64,000 nt of DNA, taken from Photobacterium galatheae. GTDB taxonomy: Bacteria > Pseudomonadota > Gammaproteobacteria > Enterobacterales > Vibrionaceae. The DNA lies in contig NZ_JMIB01000023.1 in the NCBI RefSeq assembly GCF_000695255.1, positions 122,612 through 186,611 on the forward strand. The letters run 5' to 3'. The notes beneath the pieces are model-generated. The model saw nothing but the letters and a program-made list of their open reading frames with translations. It was not told where the DNA came from and searched no databases. A program made the position numbers and the translations under genes. Position 1 is the stretch's first letter; every line of letters starts with the position of its first letter. Positions 18,933-29,532 of the stretch are shown here, piece by piece.

Positions 18933-19640
18933 ATGGCAAACGCACCGCGTTATCAGCAAATTAAAGATTACCTCGATCAGAAGATTCAGAGTCGCGAGTG
19001 GCCCCCGGGCCATAAAATTCCCACCGAAATTGAGCTGTCTGAACAATTTGAAGTCAGCCGGATGACGGCGAATAAAGCCATCAAAGAGTTAGTCAATGAA
19101 GGCTATCTGGAGCGGACGCCGCGTTTAGGTACTTTTGTCTGTAACAAAAAAGCCGAATCCCCGTTGATGGAAATCCGCAATATTGCAGCGGAAGTCACCA
19201 GCCGGGGACATCAGTACTCCAGTAAAGTGATCACCCAAAAGCAAGTCAAAGCCCGTGATGATATCGCATTGCGTCTGGGGGTGCGTCATGACACCACGGT
19301 CTACTTTACCCAAATTGTCCATTACGAAAACAGTGTCCCGATTCAACTCGAAGAACGCTGGGTCAATCCGTATTTTGCGCCAGACTACATTCAGCAGGAT
19401 TTTACAACACAAACACCCAATGAATACCTGATGCAAACCTGCCCACTCAGTGACATCGAGCATACGGTTGAAGCCATTTTACCCCCGCCGCACATCAGTG
19501 CACTGCTGGAAATCACAGACGCGTCTCCATGCCTGCTTTTGAATCGCCGCACCTGGAGCAGTACCAATCTCATCAGTACAGCTCTGCTCTATCATCCGGG
19601 CGACAAATACAAGCTCAGTTCCAGAACCCGAGTCAGTTAA
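18933..19640 (+). CDS. hutC: Histidine utilization repressor HutC
   Basis: 235 residues: an N-terminal GntR winged helix-turn-helix (about 5-72, QIKDYLDQKIQSREWPPGHKIPTEIELSEQFEVSRMTANKAI, given here by its start and end motifs QIKDYL and SRMTANKAI) and a C-terminal UTRA ligand-binding domain (about 90-230, with EERWVNP and the LLNRRTW strand). HutC represses hut genes until urocanate binds. It is followed by a terminator and by hutIGUH on the same strand, and sites resembling its operator precede both hutC and hutI. Confidence 0.93.
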   Translation: MANAPRYQQIKDYLDQKIQSREWPPGHKIPTEIELSEQFEVSRMTANKAIKELVNEGYLERTPRLGTFVCNKKAESPLMEIRNIAAEVTSRGHQYSSKVITQKQVKARDDIALRLGVRHDTTVYFTQIVHYENSVPIQLEERWVNPYFAPDYIQQDFTTQTPNEYLMQTCPLSDIEHTVEAILPPPHISALLEITDASPCLLLNRRTWSSTNLISTALLYHPGDKYKLSSRTRVS

Positions 19641-19704
19641 ACTGCAGCGGCAGCTCCATTCACACTCGACACCACAAGCCATCTCAGCTATCTGACTGAT
19701 GTAT

Positions 19705-19733
19705 AAAGCCTGAATATCATTTTCAGGCTTTTT
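19705..19733 (+). terminator. Intrinsic terminator of hutC
   Basis: AAAGCCTGAA (19705-19714) pairs with TTCAGGCTTT (19722-19731), followed by TTG. It makes hutC a separate transcript from hutIGUH. Confidence 0.85.
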
Positions 19734-19865
19734 GTCTACCACCCACATGCCTTCTTTTACCCACCACAAACACTGTATTCTCAGCGCCTGTTAATAGAAT
19801 CATTCAATATTGATCACATTTTTATTACATGGTGTCTTGAGTTTTATCTCATTTCAGACTTTAAT

Positions 19866-19877
19866 TTGTATATACAT
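19866..19877. promoter_or_regulatory. HutC operator upstream of hutI
   Basis: TTGTATATACAT contains the perfect dyad TGTATATACA (19867-19876) and matches TTGTATATACAA at 11 of 12 positions. It lies 25 bases before the hutI ATG, well placed to repress the hutIGUH operon. Confidence 0.72.
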
Positions 19878-19902
19878 AAACAACCCCAAGAGATGCAGCG
19901 CA

Positions 19903-21159
19903 ATGGAACGCATTCTGACCAATCTGAAACTTGTCACCCTGGAGCCGGATCACGGTTATCATGTGATTGATAACGCGATGGTGATCATCCGCCAGGGCAA
20001 GATCAGCTATGCGGGATCGTATCAGGCAGACCAACTCAACCATGCTGACAGTCAGGCTGAGCTTGTAGATTGCCAGCAAGCACTGGTGACACCGGGATTT
20101 ATCGACTGCCACACGCATCTTATCTTTGCAGGCAATCGCGCCAATGAGTTTGAGCAACGCCTGAATGGTGTGCCCTACGAAGACATTGCCAAAGCTGGTG
20201 GCGGTATCTTGTCCACGGTACGGGCAACGCGCGAAGCGACTGAAGACGAACTGTTCGAACTGGCCATGGCACGCTTAGCCGGCTTGAAGCGTGACGGCGT
20301 CACAACTGTAGAAGTCAAATCTGGCTATGGCCTGACCACAGAAGATGAGCTGAAAATGCTGCGTGTTGCGCGTCGTATCGGTGAACAGGCAGATATCAAA
20401 GTCTCGACCACACTATTGGCAGCCCATGCTCTGCCCCCAGAATTCGCCGGTCGCAGTGATGCTTACATTGACTTAGTCTGTGATGAAATCATTCCGGCTG
20501 CCGCACAAGAGAATCTGGCTGATGCGGTCGATGTGTTCTGCGAAGGCATTGGTTTCTCCCCTACCCAATGCGAGCGCGTTTTCAAGGCAGCGATCAAACA
20601 CGGCCTGATGATCAAAGGCCACACCGAGCAGCTGTCGAATTTGGGCGGAAGTGCACTCGCCGCTGAAATGGGTGCAAAGTCAGTCGACCATATTGAATAT
20701 CTGGATGAAGCGGGTGTGGAAGCACTGGCGAAACACAACACGGTTGCGACGCTCCTGCCTGGTGCCTTCTATTTCCTGCGTGAAACCCAGCAGCCGCCGG
20801 TCGCGTTGTTAAGAGAAAAACGTGTGCCGATGGCAATTTCCACCGATTTCAATCCGGGAACATCCCCGATTGCTTCCCTGAGAACCATGATGAACATGGC
20901 CTGCACTTTCTTTCGTCTGACCCCCGAAGAGTGTCTCCGAGGAGTCACCGTGAATGCGGCACAGGCACTGGGACTGAGTGAAACATGCGGGCAAATCCGA
21001 GAAGGCATGGCTGCCGATCTGGCGCTCTGGCGAGTCAGTTCACCAGCAGAATTATCTTATCGCATGGGTGTCCCGGATTTGATTGCCCGCGTCGTCGACG
21101 GCGAATTCTTCTATCAACCTGAAAATCAGTCACAGGAGGCTGTATGCCGATTGATATGA
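19903..21159 (+). CDS. hutI: Imidazolonepropionase HutI
   Basis: 418 residues from the ATG at 19903 ([15 protein letters not shown]...), with AAGAGA upstream; an open frame to 19810 adds a non-conserved head. It is an amidohydrolase fold with the metal-binding HxH ([15 protein letters not shown]), a further His in IKGHTEQ and Asp in [10 protein letters not shown]. It hydrolyses 4-imidazolone-5-propionate to N-formimino-glutamate, step three of histidine breakdown. Its last 16 bases overlap the start of hutG, indicating translational coupling. Confidence 0.96.
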   Translation: MERILTNLKLVTLEPDHGYHVIDNAMVIIRQGKISYAGSYQADQLNHADSQAELVDCQQALVTPGFIDCHTHLIFAGNRANEFEQRLNGVPYEDIAKAGGGILSTVRATREATEDELFELAMARLAGLKRDGVTTVEVKSGYGLTTEDELKMLRVARRIGEQADIKVSTTLLAAHALPPEFAGRSDAYIDLVCDEIIPAAAQENLADAVDVFCEGIGFSPTQCERVFKAAIKHGLMIKGHTEQLSNLGGSALAAEMGAKSVDHIEYLDEAGVEALAKHNTVATLLPGAFYFLRETQQPPVALLREKRVPMAISTDFNPGTSPIASLRTMMNMACTFFRLTPEECLRGVTVNAAQALGLSETCGQIREGMAADLALWRVSSPAELSYRMGVPDLIARVVDGEFFYQPENQSQEAVCRLI

Positions 21160-22145
21160 GTGTCTGGCAAGGACGCAGTGATCCTGAAGACGGGAACAAA
21201 GGACTGCGCTGGCACGAGAAAGTTCAGCCAGCCGACATTGCCAATGACAGCGGCATCATGCTGCTGGGCTTTGCCTGCGACGAAGGCGTCTCCCGCAATA
21301 AAGGTCGTACCGGGGCCTATGATGCGCCGGTTGCCATTCGCCGCGCACTGGCCAATCTGGCCTGGCATCACGAAGGGCCGATCTATGACGGTGGCAACAT
21401 CAGTTGCGACGACAGCAACCTGGAACTGGCGCAACATCGCCTGTCTGAAGATGTCAGCCGTGCCCTGCGTCAGAAACACAAAGTGATTGTGTTTGGTGGC
21501 GGTCATGAAGTGGCCTGGGGATCGTTTCAGGGCATCGGTCACTACCTGCTGCAAAAACAGCATGTCTCATCAGAAGGCAACGCTGAAGCACCACGTATTG
21601 GCATCATTAACTTCGATGCCCACTTTGACCTGCGCAACCCGCCGGGTGGTCAGCAGTCTCAGAAAGGCAGCTCAGGCACACCTTTTCATCAGGCAGCCCG
21701 TTTTTGTGAAATGAACAACTGGCCATTCAAATACGCCTGTCTGGGGCTGGCGCGAACCAGCAACACAGAAGCACTCTATGAAAAAGCGGACCGGCTTGGC
21801 GTGTTTTATAAAGATGACCACGAACTGAACTATCAGAAGATTGAACAGACGCTGGTCGAACTGCAACGTTTCATTGATCAGTGCGATTACCTTTATCTGA
21901 CCATTGATCTGGATGTTTTCCCGGCCTCAGTGGCTCCGGGCGTGAGCGCACCGGCAGCACGCGGCGTGCCTTTCGACATCGTAGAAATGCTGCTGGAACC
22001 TATTTTAAAAGCCAGAACGCCAAAAGGTGAATCGAAGATCCTGGTCGCGGATCTGGCTGAGTACAACCCTCGATTTGACATTGATAATCAAACTGCACGG
22101 TTAGCTGCACGGCTGACCTGGACTATCGCCCGCGCGATTCGTTAA
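21144..22145 (+). CDS. hutG: Formimidoylglutamase HutG
   Basis: 333-residue arginase/agmatinase-family enzyme. Manganese ligands are visible in [19 protein letters not shown] (DxHxD) and [14 protein letters not shown] (DxD). It converts N-formimino-glutamate to glutamate and formamide, the single-step end of the pathway, so no HutF or HutG deformylase is needed. AGGAGG lies inside hutI before its ATG. Gene order hutI-hutG-hutU-hutH fits that seen in vibrios. Confidence 0.95.
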   Translation: MPIDMSVWQGRSDPEDGNKGLRWHEKVQPADIANDSGIMLLGFACDEGVSRNKGRTGAYDAPVAIRRALANLAWHHEGPIYDGGNISCDDSNLELAQHRLSEDVSRALRQKHKVIVFGGGHEVAWGSFQGIGHYLLQKQHVSSEGNAEAPRIGIINFDAHFDLRNPPGGQQSQKGSSGTPFHQAARFCEMNNWPFKYACLGLARTSNTEALYEKADRLGVFYKDDHELNYQKIEQTLVELQRFIDQCDYLYLTIDLDVFPASVAPGVSAPAARGVPFDIVEMLLEPILKARTPKGESKILVADLAEYNPRFDIDNQTARLAARLTWTIARAIR

Positions 22146-22169
22146 TCGAAGAGCGGCAAGGAGAGCAAA

Positions 22170-23852
22170 ATGACACAACATCATTCACGACTGGATACCA
22201 CACGTACCATCAAAGCACCGACCGGCACCACACTGAATGCCAAATCATGGCTGACAGAAGCCCCGCTGCGCATGCTGATGAACAACCTGCATCCGGATGT
22301 CGCTGAACACCCGCATTCACTGGTGGTTTACGGTGGGATTGGCCGTGCAGCCCGTAACTGGGAATGTTATGACAAGATTGTGGAAGTCCTGAAACGTCTG
22401 GAAGACGACGAAACACTGCTGGTTCAGTCCGGTAAGCCTGTCGGTGTTTTCAAAACCCACAGCAACGCACCACGCGTGCTGATCGCAAACTCCAACATCG
22501 TGCCGCATTGGGCAAACTGGGAACACTTCAACGAGCTGGATAAAAAAGGCCTGATGATGTACGGCCAGATGACAGCAGGCAGTTGGATCTACATCGGCTC
22601 TCAGGGCATCGTTCAGGGCACTTACGAAACCTTCGTTGCCATGGCGCGCCAGCACTTTAACGGTGATGCTTCCGGTCGCTGGATCCTGACAGGTGGTCTG
22701 GGCGGTATGGGTGGCGCTCAGCCGCTGGCTGCAACCATGGCCGGTTTCTCCATGATTGCCGTTGAGTGTGACGAATCCCGGATCGATTACCGCCTGCGTA
22801 CCGGTTATGTTGACTGTAAAGCAACAACGCTGGATGAAGCACTGGCAATCATCGAAGAAGCAAAACAAACCGGTAAGCCGGTGTCTGTTGGCCTGCTGGG
22901 CAATGCCGCTGACGTTTTCCCTGAACTGGTGAAACGCGGTATCGTACCTGACTGCACCACAGACCAAACCTCTGCCCACGATCCACTGAATGGCTATCTG
23001 CCACAAGGCTGGACCATGGCACACGCGGCAGAAATGCGTCAGAAAGACGAAGCTGCGGTTGTGAAAGCAGCGAAACAATCCATGGCGGTTCAGGTTCAGG
23101 CGATGCTGGATCTGCAAAAAGCCGGCTCTGCAACCGTCGACTACGGCAACAACATCCGTCAGATGGCACTGGAAGAAGGCGTTGAAAACGCATTTGATTT
23201 CCCGGGATTTGTGCCTGCGTACATCCGCCCGCTGTTCTGTGAAGGTGTCGGTCCGTTCCGTTGGGCAGCCCTGTCTGGCGATCCGGAAGATATCTACAAA
23301 ACCGATCAGAAAGTAAAAGAGCTGATCCCGGATAACCCGCACCTGCACAACTGGCTGGACATGGCGCGTGAGCGTATCCAGTTCCAGGGACTGCCGGCAC
23401 GTATCTGCTGGGTTGGCCTGAAAGACCGTGCCCGCCTGGGTCTGGCATTCAACGAAATGGTGCGCAACGGCGAGCTGAAAGCTCCGATCGTCATTGGCCG
23501 TGACCACCTGGATTCAGGTTCTGTCTCCAGCCCGAACCGCGAAACTGAAGGCATGATGGACGGTTCAGACACTGTCTCCGACTGGCCACTGCTGAATGCC
23601 CTGCTGAACACCGCTTCCGGTGCAACCTGGGTATCACTGCACCACGGTGGTGGTGTGGGTATGGGCTTCTCCCAGCATTCCGGCATGGTGATTGTGTGTG
23701 ACGGAACAGACGAAGCCGAAGAGCGCATTCGTCGTGTTCTGCGCAACGACCCGGGTACAGGTGTCATGCGTCACGCAGACGCTGGCTACGACATTGCGAT
23801 CAACTGTGCCAAAGAGCAGGGCCTGGATCTGCCAATGATCACTGACAAATAA
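22170..23852 (+). CDS. hutU: Urocanate hydratase HutU
   Basis: 560 residues, normal length. Urocanase motifs include the NAD-binding glycine-rich segment [13 protein letters not shown], the active-site Cys region ([17 protein letters not shown]) and the C-terminal [16 protein letters not shown]. It adds water to urocanate giving imidazolonepropionate, with tightly bound NAD+ as electrophile. RBS AAGGAGA is 6 bases before the ATG, 24 bases after hutG. Confidence 0.97.
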   Translation: MTQHHSRLDTTRTIKAPTGTTLNAKSWLTEAPLRMLMNNLHPDVAEHPHSLVVYGGIGRAARNWECYDKIVEVLKRLEDDETLLVQSGKPVGVFKTHSNAPRVLIANSNIVPHWANWEHFNELDKKGLMMYGQMTAGSWIYIGSQGIVQGTYETFVAMARQHFNGDASGRWILTGGLGGMGGAQPLAATMAGFSMIAVECDESRIDYRLRTGYVDCKATTLDEALAIIEEAKQTGKPVSVGLLGNAADVFPELVKRGIVPDCTTDQTSAHDPLNGYLPQGWTMAHAAEMRQKDEAAVVKAAKQSMAVQVQAMLDLQKAGSATVDYGNNIRQMALEEGVENAFDFPGFVPAYIRPLFCEGVGPFRWAALSGDPEDIYKTDQKVKELIPDNPHLHNWLDMARERIQFQGLPARICWVGLKDRARLGLAFNEMVRNGELKAPIVIGRDHLDSGSVSSPNRETEGMMDGSDTVSDWPLLNALLNTASGATWVSLHHGGGVGMGFSQHSGMVIVCDGTDEAEERIRRVLRNDPGTGVMRHADAGYDIAINCAKEQGLDLPMITDK

Positions 23853-23866
23853 TTCGAGCAGGAACA

Positions 23867-25405
23867 ATGATTATGTATCAATTAGAAATCATCCCGGGAA
23901 AACTGAACCTAAAGCAGCTGCGTGAAGTGAGCCGCAACCCGGTGAAATTGTCTCTGCATGACTCGGCGCTGGCAGGCATGAAAGCCAGCACTGACGCAGT
24001 TGAAAAAATCATTCGTGAAGACCGCGTGGTCTACGGGATTAACACAGGATTTGGCCTGCTGGCCAACACTCGTATTGCGGTGGAAGATTTGGAAACCCTG
24101 CAACGCAGTATCGTGCTCTCGCACGCTGCAGGGATCGGCGAATTCATGAATGACGCCACCGTGCGTCTGATGATGGTGCTGAAAATCAATAGCCTATCCC
24201 GTGGTTTCTCCGGTATTCGCCCTGAAGTCGTCAATGCCCTGATCACGCTGGTCAATGCCGAAGTCTACCCATGCATTCCGAAAAAAGGTTCTGTGGGTGC
24301 TTCCGGTGACCTGGCACCACTGGCGCACATGAGCACCGTCCTGTTGGGCGAAGGTCAGGCGCGTCACAATGGCGAAATCATTTCTGGTGCCGAGGCGCTG
24401 AAAGTTGCTGGTCTGACGCCAATTACTCTGGCACCAAAAGAAGGACTAGCCTTGCTGAACGGTACCCAAGCCTCGACTGCATTTGCACTCGAAGGTCTGT
24501 TTGCTGCAGAAGATCTGTTCTCAGCAGCAACCGTCTGCGGTGCAATGTCGGTCGATGCAGCACTGGGCAGCCGCCGTCCGTTCGACCCGCGCATTCACAG
24601 TGTCCGTGGTCATCGCAGCCAGATGGATGCCGCAACTGCGTACCGCCATATGCTGGATCACACCAGTGAAATCGGCAACTCGCACGTCGACTGTGAAAAA
24701 GTACAGGACCCGTATTCTCTGCGCTGTCAGCCACAGGTTATGGGGGCTTGCCTGCAGCAAATCCGTCAGGCAGCAGAGGTTCTTCTGGTCGAATCCAATG
24801 CAGTTTCTGACAACCCACTGGTATTTGCGGAAGACGATGACATCATTTCCGGTGGTAACTTCCATGCTGAACCCGTTGCGATGGCAGCCGATAATCTGGC
24901 GCTGGCAATTGCTGAAATCGGCAGCCTGTCTGAACGCCGCATGGCGCTATTGATTGACAGTGCTCTCAGCAAACTGCCACCTTTCCTGGTGGACAACGGC
25001 GGCGTGAACTCTGGTTTCATGATTGCACAGGTGACCTCAGCCGCACTGGCAAGCGAGAACAAAACCCTCGCCCACCCGGCATCTGTCGATAGCCTGCCAA
25101 CCTCAGCAAATCAGGAAGACCATGTTTCTATGGCAACCTTTGCGGGTCGTCGTCTGGCTGACATGGCTGAAAACACCCGGGGTATCCTGGCCGTCGAACT
25201 GCTGGCGGCAGCTCAGGGTCTGGACTTCCGTACACCAAACAAAAGCTCTGAGCGCATTGAAGAAGCGAAATCTCGCTTGCGTGAACGTGTCAGCTTCTAC
25301 GATAAAGACCGCTATTTCGCACCTGATATCGAAAAAGCCAATGCGTTGCTGCTGGAAGCCAGTTACAACAATCTGATGCCTGAAGCACTGTTGCCAAGTG
25401 TATAA
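23867..25405 (+). CDS. hutH: Histidine ammonia-lyase HutH
   Basis: 512 residues. The catalytic MIO cofactor arises from Ala145-Ser146-Gly147 in [14 protein letters not shown]. Other active-site segments are [23 protein letters not shown] and the C-terminal NQEDHVSM. It removes ammonia from histidine to give urocanate, the first step and the source of the inducer. It is last in the hutIGUH operon, 14 bases after hutU, and is followed by a terminator. Confidence 0.97.
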   Translation: MIMYQLEIIPGKLNLKQLREVSRNPVKLSLHDSALAGMKASTDAVEKIIREDRVVYGINTGFGLLANTRIAVEDLETLQRSIVLSHAAGIGEFMNDATVRLMMVLKINSLSRGFSGIRPEVVNALITLVNAEVYPCIPKKGSVGASGDLAPLAHMSTVLLGEGQARHNGEIISGAEALKVAGLTPITLAPKEGLALLNGTQASTAFALEGLFAAEDLFSAATVCGAMSVDAALGSRRPFDPRIHSVRGHRSQMDAATAYRHMLDHTSEIGNSHVDCEKVQDPYSLRCQPQVMGACLQQIRQAAEVLLVESNAVSDNPLVFAEDDDIISGGNFHAEPVAMAADNLALAIAEIGSLSERRMALLIDSALSKLPPFLVDNGGVNSGFMIAQVTSAALASENKTLAHPASVDSLPTSANQEDHVSMATFAGRRLADMAENTRGILAVELLAAAQGLDFRTPNKSSERIEEAKSRLRERVSFYDKDRYFAPDIEKANALLLEASYNNLMPEALLPSV

Positions 25406-25433
25406 GTCAACCAGACATGACACATAAAGAACG

Positions 25434-25464
25434 AAGCCGGGTCACTTCAAATCCCGGCTTTTTT
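25434..25464 (+). terminator. Intrinsic terminator of the hutIGUH operon
   Basis: AAGCCGGG (25434-25441) pairs with CCCGGCTT (25453-25460), followed by a T-run to 25464. Confidence 0.9.
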
Positions 25465-25865
25465 GTACGTCCTTATCAGTTCCCTTCGCTTACCATCCGT
25501 TTGCTTCATAAACCAGCAACGCAGTTCAAAACTTTCGATTTCAGCCTCTGTATTTCAGTCCCGAATTTCACTGGAATAAACATCATTCTAATTTTTGCAC
25601 TGCCAATGGTCTGTTTTTGCTCTTTAATCAGAAGAAACACAGGAAATAGTCTAAGCTGTGATGAGGTAGAGCCGGGGCAACTGATATAAATCAAAAAGAA
25701 TGAATCGCATCAGACCATCATAGTCAATGACTATCGGCGAAAGTGCTGCGGTCTAACCTGTGCCCCTACAGATTTGGCGTCACTGTCTTTTCAATTCAGT
25801 CCGGTTGGACTGTGTTGTTCTGTTATTTGATCTGTACCCAAACTGGTTTGTACCCGGAGGATGCT
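25465..25865. promoter_or_regulatory. Intergenic region before the kinase gene, with a 15-base palindrome
   Basis: About 400 bases with no credible gene. ATAGTCA-A-TGACTAT at 25720-25734 is a perfect interrupted palindrome, about 130 bases before the fructosamine-kinase-like gene, and may be an operator. The promoter of that gene should lie here. Confidence 0.35.
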
Positions 25866-26735
25866 ATGTGGCAAGCGATTTCCGATCAGCTTTCAGATGT
25901 ACTCGAACACCCCTTTACAATCCGAGAGCGGGATACCCTCCCCGGCGGGGATGTGAACGACTGCTACTGTATCAGCGACGGAGACCAGAGGTACTTCATC
26001 AAACTCAACGACAAAGAACATCTGCCCGTCTTTGAAGCCGAAGCAGAAAGTCTGCGTCTGTTACATGAAACCGGTTTTGTCACGGTCCCCATCAGCCGGT
26101 ATATGGGCATCAGTCGGGACAAAGCTTTTCTGGTGCTGGATTTTCTCCCCATGAAAAGTATGGATACCGAAGCCGCACATACACTGGGGCAACAGCTGGC
26201 CCATTTACATCAATGGGGGGAGCAGCCTGAATACGGCTTCGATCTGGACAATTTTATTGGCCTCACACCTCAGCCCAATCAATGGCGGCGCAAATGGTGC
26301 CGTTTCTTTGCTGAACAGCGCATTGCCTGGCAGCTTCAGCTCTGTGAAGAAAAAGGCATTGAGTTTGGCAATATTGATGTCATGACCGGAAATGTGATTG
26401 AAATTCTGGCCGCACATCAGCCCAAACCTTCCCTGCTTCACGGCGATTTATGGCATGGCAATACAGCCCTGAGTGTCGACGGCCCGGTCATCTTCGATCC
26501 GGCCAGTTACTGGGGGGATCGGGAATGTGATATTGCCATGACAGAGCTTTTCGGTGGCTTTCCTGAAAGCTTTTACAATGGCTATCAGTCTGTCTTTCCT
26601 TTGGACGAAGGCTACAACCAGAGACGGGATTTATATAACCTTTACCATCTGTTAAATCACTGTAACCTCTTTGGTGGAGAGTATCTCGATCAGGTTGAAC
26701 ATGCGGTCCGCAAGCTGAACCTGAACAGCAGGTAA
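25866..26735 (+). CDS. Fructosamine kinase family protein (YniA type)
   Basis: 289 residues from the ATG at 25866 (MWQAISDQLSDVLEH...), with GGAGG at good spacing; the upstream frame to 25743 is not conserved-looking. It has an aminoglycoside-phosphotransferase-like kinase fold: nucleotide-binding YFIKLN, the catalytic-loop HGDLWHGN and metal-binding FDPASYWGDRECD. The family phosphorylates protein- or sugar-linked fructosamines or ribulosamines so that they decompose. In E. coli yniA and yniC also lie near thrS, and both homologues are kept together here. Confidence 0.88.
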   Translation: MWQAISDQLSDVLEHPFTIRERDTLPGGDVNDCYCISDGDQRYFIKLNDKEHLPVFEAEAESLRLLHETGFVTVPISRYMGISRDKAFLVLDFLPMKSMDTEAAHTLGQQLAHLHQWGEQPEYGFDLDNFIGLTPQPNQWRRKWCRFFAEQRIAWQLQLCEEKGIEFGNIDVMTGNVIEILAAHQPKPSLLHGDLWHGNTALSVDGPVIFDPASYWGDRECDIAMTELFGGFPESFYNGYQSVFPLDEGYNQRRDLYNLYHLLNHCNLFGGEYLDQVEHAVRKLNLNSR

Positions 26736-26772
26736 GCTCCCGCCATACACAGCAATATGACTACCGTCTTCA

Positions 26773-26818
26773 GGGCTGAAGTGATAAGGTTCACACTCTT
26801 TTTGTATCATTTCAGCCC
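26773..26818. repeat. Long inverted repeat between the kinase and phosphatase genes
   Basis: GGGCTGAAGTGATA (26773-26786) and TATCATTTCAGCCC (26805-26818) pair along all 14 positions with one G-T pair, around an 18-base loop. The right arm ends 14 bases before the phosphatase ATG, so it could terminate upstream transcription or act on translation. Confidence 0.55.
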
Positions 26819-26832
26819 AAGACAGGATTCAA

Positions 26833-27486
26833 ATGTTAAAAGCCGCAATCTTTGATATGGACGGCCTTCTGGTCGATTCTGAACCTTTCTGGCAACGTGC
26901 TCAGATCGAGGTCTTTTCTTCCCTGGGAGTGAAAATCACTCAGCAGGACACCCTGGATACCATGGGACTGCGTATCGATCACATTGTGGATCATTGGTTT
27001 GATCGCCAGCCATGGCAAGGACCAAGCTGTCAGGAAGTCAACTCGATGATCACGAAACGCGTCGAAACCCTGGTTCAGGCGCACAAACCCATACTACCCG
27101 GCGTTCAGGAAGCACTGCAAACCTGTCAGGATCTGGGTCTGAAAGTTGCCCTGGCATCTTCTTCACCCATGAGTTTGATTCATGCCACGCTGGATGCGCT
27201 TTCACTGACCGAAGCATTCAGTGCACTGTTTTCAGCCGAACACCTGCGCTTTGGTAAACCTCACCCGGAAGTTTATCTCAATGCCGCAGATGCACTGGGT
27301 GTTGAACCCCATGAATGTGTCGCATTTGAAGATTCGCTCAATGGCCTGCTGGCCGTGAAAGCTGCCCGTATGAAAGGTATTGCCGTCCCGGAAGCCCATC
27401 ATCGCGATGACCTGCGCTGGTCAATTGCCGATCGAAAACTTAACTCGCTGCTCGAAGTAAATAAAGAATTAATCGCCGGTCTTTAA
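26833..27486 (+). CDS. HAD hexitol/sugar phosphatase (YniC/HxpB type)
   Basis: 217-residue HAD phosphatase with motif I FDMDGLLVDSEP, motif II VALASSSP, conserved Lys in FGKPHPEVY and motif IV AFEDSLNGL; all catalytic residues are intact. A helical cap lies between motif I and II. E. coli HxpB dephosphorylates sorbitol-, mannitol- and 2-deoxyglucose-6-phosphate; that substrate range is inferred. It follows the kinase-like gene on the same strand by 97 bases. Confidence 0.88.
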   Translation: MLKAAIFDMDGLLVDSEPFWQRAQIEVFSSLGVKITQQDTLDTMGLRIDHIVDHWFDRQPWQGPSCQEVNSMITKRVETLVQAHKPILPGVQEALQTCQDLGLKVALASSSPMSLIHATLDALSLTEAFSALFSAEHLRFGKPHPEVYLNAADALGVEPHECVAFEDSLNGLLAVKAARMKGIAVPEAHHRDDLRWSIADRKLNSLLEVNKELIAGL

Positions 27487-27938
27487 TCAGCTTCAGTGAT
27501 GGTTAGCAGCTCTGTTGAAACAGGCAGAGTTGCTCATCAACTCATTTCTCATAACACGCAATGATTCCCTCCCTGTTGAGTCGATTTTGACTCCAAAAAA
27601 TCAAGTTCGCTTCATACCTTCACACGCATGTCCATTGCTGGTTCTCGAAGTTGCCGGGCATCCGCCTGCCAATCCACAAAACTTCTCAGCAACTCAAAGT
27701 TTGCGGTTAATTCACGGCAAAAACTAATTCGGCTCGCTAGGATTAACTTAACGGTTTATCAATCGATTCCCCAATTCATGTCAGGGTGAGATGACGCAAT
27801 CTCATCCCAGGTTCAGGTTCTGTGGCCACTCCCGAAACTGAGCCTTGAGATGCATGGGGAAATACCACTCTCCAGAAAAGGAAGTTGGAAGTTGTGTCTG
27901 TGTGCCATGGGTGTTCGGTACATGTTAAGGAGTATTCA
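27487..27938. other. Intergenic region with hairpins
   Basis: About 450 bases. AGCAGCTCTG (27505-27514) and CAGAGTTGCT (27525-27534) pair as a 10-base stem just after the phosphatase stop and may be its terminator. A second short hairpin (GGTGAGAT/ATCTCATCC near 27786-27808) lacks a T-run. I see no convincing gene; a 70-codon open frame at 27515 has no protein-like character. Confidence 0.4.
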
Positions 27939-28142
27939 ATGAAGAATTACAGCGAGCAGAGCGTGATTTGTCCGCATTGTGGCCATCATATCCGCATTAC
28001 GCTGGATACCAGTGCTGGCAGTCAGGAATTTTATGATGATTGTCCCGCGTGCTGTCATGCCATCCATCTGAACATGCAGGTTGATGACCTGCACAAAACC
28101 ATTCATTTATTTGTGGATGCCGACGATGAGCAAATTTTCTAA
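27939..28142 (+). CDS. CPXCG-motif cysteine-rich small protein
   Basis: 67 residues from the ATG at 27939, with AAGGAG at ideal spacing; the frame is open upstream to 27885 but without a ribosome site. It has Cys11-Pro-His-Cys14-Gly and Cys35-Pro-Ala-Cys38-Cys39, the pattern of the CPXCG family of putative zinc-binding proteins common in gammaproteobacteria. The C-terminus is acidic (DADDEQIF). No function is known to me. Confidence 0.85.
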   Translation: MKNYSEQSVICPHCGHHIRITLDTSAGSQEFYDDCPACCHAIHLNMQVDDLHKTIHLFVDADDEQIF

Positions 28143-28169
28143 ACACTTCCCAGAGTGAGGAATCAGCAC

Positions 28170-28191
28170 CGCCCTGCCCTATGGCAGGGCG
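28170..28191 (+). terminator. Terminator-like hairpin after the CPXCG gene
   Basis: CGCCCTGCC (28170-28178) and GGCAGGGCG (28183-28191) with a CTAT loop, followed by aattgttta. It is a strong stem with a poor T-tract. Confidence 0.65.
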
Positions 28192-28401
28192 AATTGTTTA
28201 TGGTCAAACCCTGAAATGGCGTGAGGCCATCCTCCCGCTCGGCAGTATTTACAGCCGCCTGCATCGAGAGAGCAATTTCAGTCTTGAAAGCACCTCCTCA
28301 TGACCGGTTCACTTCAGATGGCTTGATAGTTGTCGACATAAAAGCAAGAATACCAGCCAGATTTAGAAGACGCTCATGCCATCACTGTTGAGGAAACAAG
28401 C

Positions 28402-29127
28402 ATGTTTACAGGTATTATTCAGTCCGTCGCCGTCATTACATCAGTGACTGACAACAAGGGAATCAGAACGTTTGACATTGAATTCAAGCCTGGCTTTTGT
28501 GAAAACCTGGAGATTGGTGCAAGCGTTGCTGTCGATGGTGTTTGCTTAACCGTGACCGAAATCATCTCTCCAACAAGAGTGACCTTTGACGTCATGCTAA
28601 AAAGCCTGGAAATTACGACGCTCAGCGAATACAAACAAAACCAAGCCGTCAATGTCGAGCGAGCGGCCAAAGACGGCGCAGAAATTGGGGGGCATCCCCT
28701 CTCTGGCCATGTTGATTTCAAAACATCTGTGCTTGATGTTCAACAAATCGACGAGAACTACCGTATCCGTATTTCTCTCTCTCGTGACTGGGCAAAATAC
28801 ATCTTCCCGAAAGGCTATATTGCTTTGAATGGTGCCAGCCTGACGGTTTCAGATGTCAATAAAAATGAAGGTTGGTTCGATGTCTGGCTCATCCCGGAAA
28901 CCCGCAGAATGACGACCTTCGAAGAAAAGCAAAGCGGTTCAACCATCAATGTCGAAATTGAACGTGGCACACAAGTGGTCGTCGATACTGTCCGCGATGC
29001 AATTGACGAAAAAATGGGCGCATTGATGCCACTTTTCGAAAAGTTCCTCGCCTCGAACAACGCGGATATTGAATCGATTGGTCAGGCTGCACAAAAAGCG
29101 CTCTCTGATGCCGAACATAAGTCGTAA
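28402..29127 (+). CDS. ribE: Riboflavin synthase alpha chain
   Basis: 241 residues with two tandem lumazine-binding barrels: repeat 1 (about 1-97, MFTGIIQSVA, IGASVAVDGVCLTVTE) and repeat 2 (about 98-195, GGHPLSGHVDF, FPKGYIALNGASLTVSDV). Cys, Lys and Ser residues used in dismutation of two 6,7-dimethyl-8-ribityllumazine molecules (CLTV, PKGYIALNGASLTV) are kept, which argues against a bioluminescence lumazine protein. The C-terminal tail is about 25 residues longer than in E. coli (213). No FMN riboswitch is seen upstream. A riboflavin synthase gene beside a norM-type pump gene is also the E. coli arrangement (ribC-mdtK). Confidence 0.88.
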   Translation: MFTGIIQSVAVITSVTDNKGIRTFDIEFKPGFCENLEIGASVAVDGVCLTVTEIISPTRVTFDVMLKSLEITTLSEYKQNQAVNVERAAKDGAEIGGHPLSGHVDFKTSVLDVQQIDENYRIRISLSRDWAKYIFPKGYIALNGASLTVSDVNKNEGWFDVWLIPETRRMTTFEEKQSGSTINVEIERGTQVVVDTVRDAIDEKMGALMPLFEKFLASNNADIESIGQAAQKALSDAEHKS

Positions 29128-29220
29128 TCAGCTTTGCATTCTCGTTGATATTTCAAACACATGTGGCTGAATCAGACGAGTTGCGAAAAACAATACCTGA
29201 CCCAACTGCCTGTAGGCCAA

Positions 29221-29248
29221 ATACGTTAGGGGGAAAGCCCTAACGTAT
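29221..29248 (+). terminator. Terminator-like hairpin after ribE
   Basis: Perfect 11-base arms ATACGTTAGGG (29221-29231) and CCCTAACGTAT (29238-29248) with a GGAAAG loop. No T-run follows. The remaining gene-free sequence 29128-29532 is A+T-rich with nothing else recognised. Confidence 0.6.
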
Positions 29249-29532
29249 CTTCAATCTGACCGCCTGCAAGATGTCCTCCAAATGACCCAATTTCTAAGCC
29301 CTCAAGGCGCCCATCTGGCACTCACCTCACACAAATCCGATAAAATAATTATTTGTTTAATTTCAATAGCTTACAATCAATAAAACACAGTTCATATCGA
29401 CATTCTCCTGCCGTATGTAAAAGCATAAACAAGCTTCAACTCACAATTTGACCATAAAGTTAGAACAGCTGTCCCAAAAAGCTGTGACTTGATTGTATTG
29501 AGCCTGTCAAATACTTATCCTTACAAACCGTA

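Noticed and set aside
22317..23507. 396-codon open frame opposite hutU
   Set aside because: Shadow frame of an intact, conserved enzyme gene with strong codon bias.
28143..28401. FMN riboswitch upstream of ribE
   Set aside because: The conserved RFN-element sequence blocks are not present; only a terminator-like hairpin is seen.
28402..29127. Lumazine protein (bioluminescence accessory) instead of riboflavin synthase
   Set aside because: Catalytic-type residues are kept in both barrels, the length exceeds that of lumazine proteins, and no lux genes are nearby.
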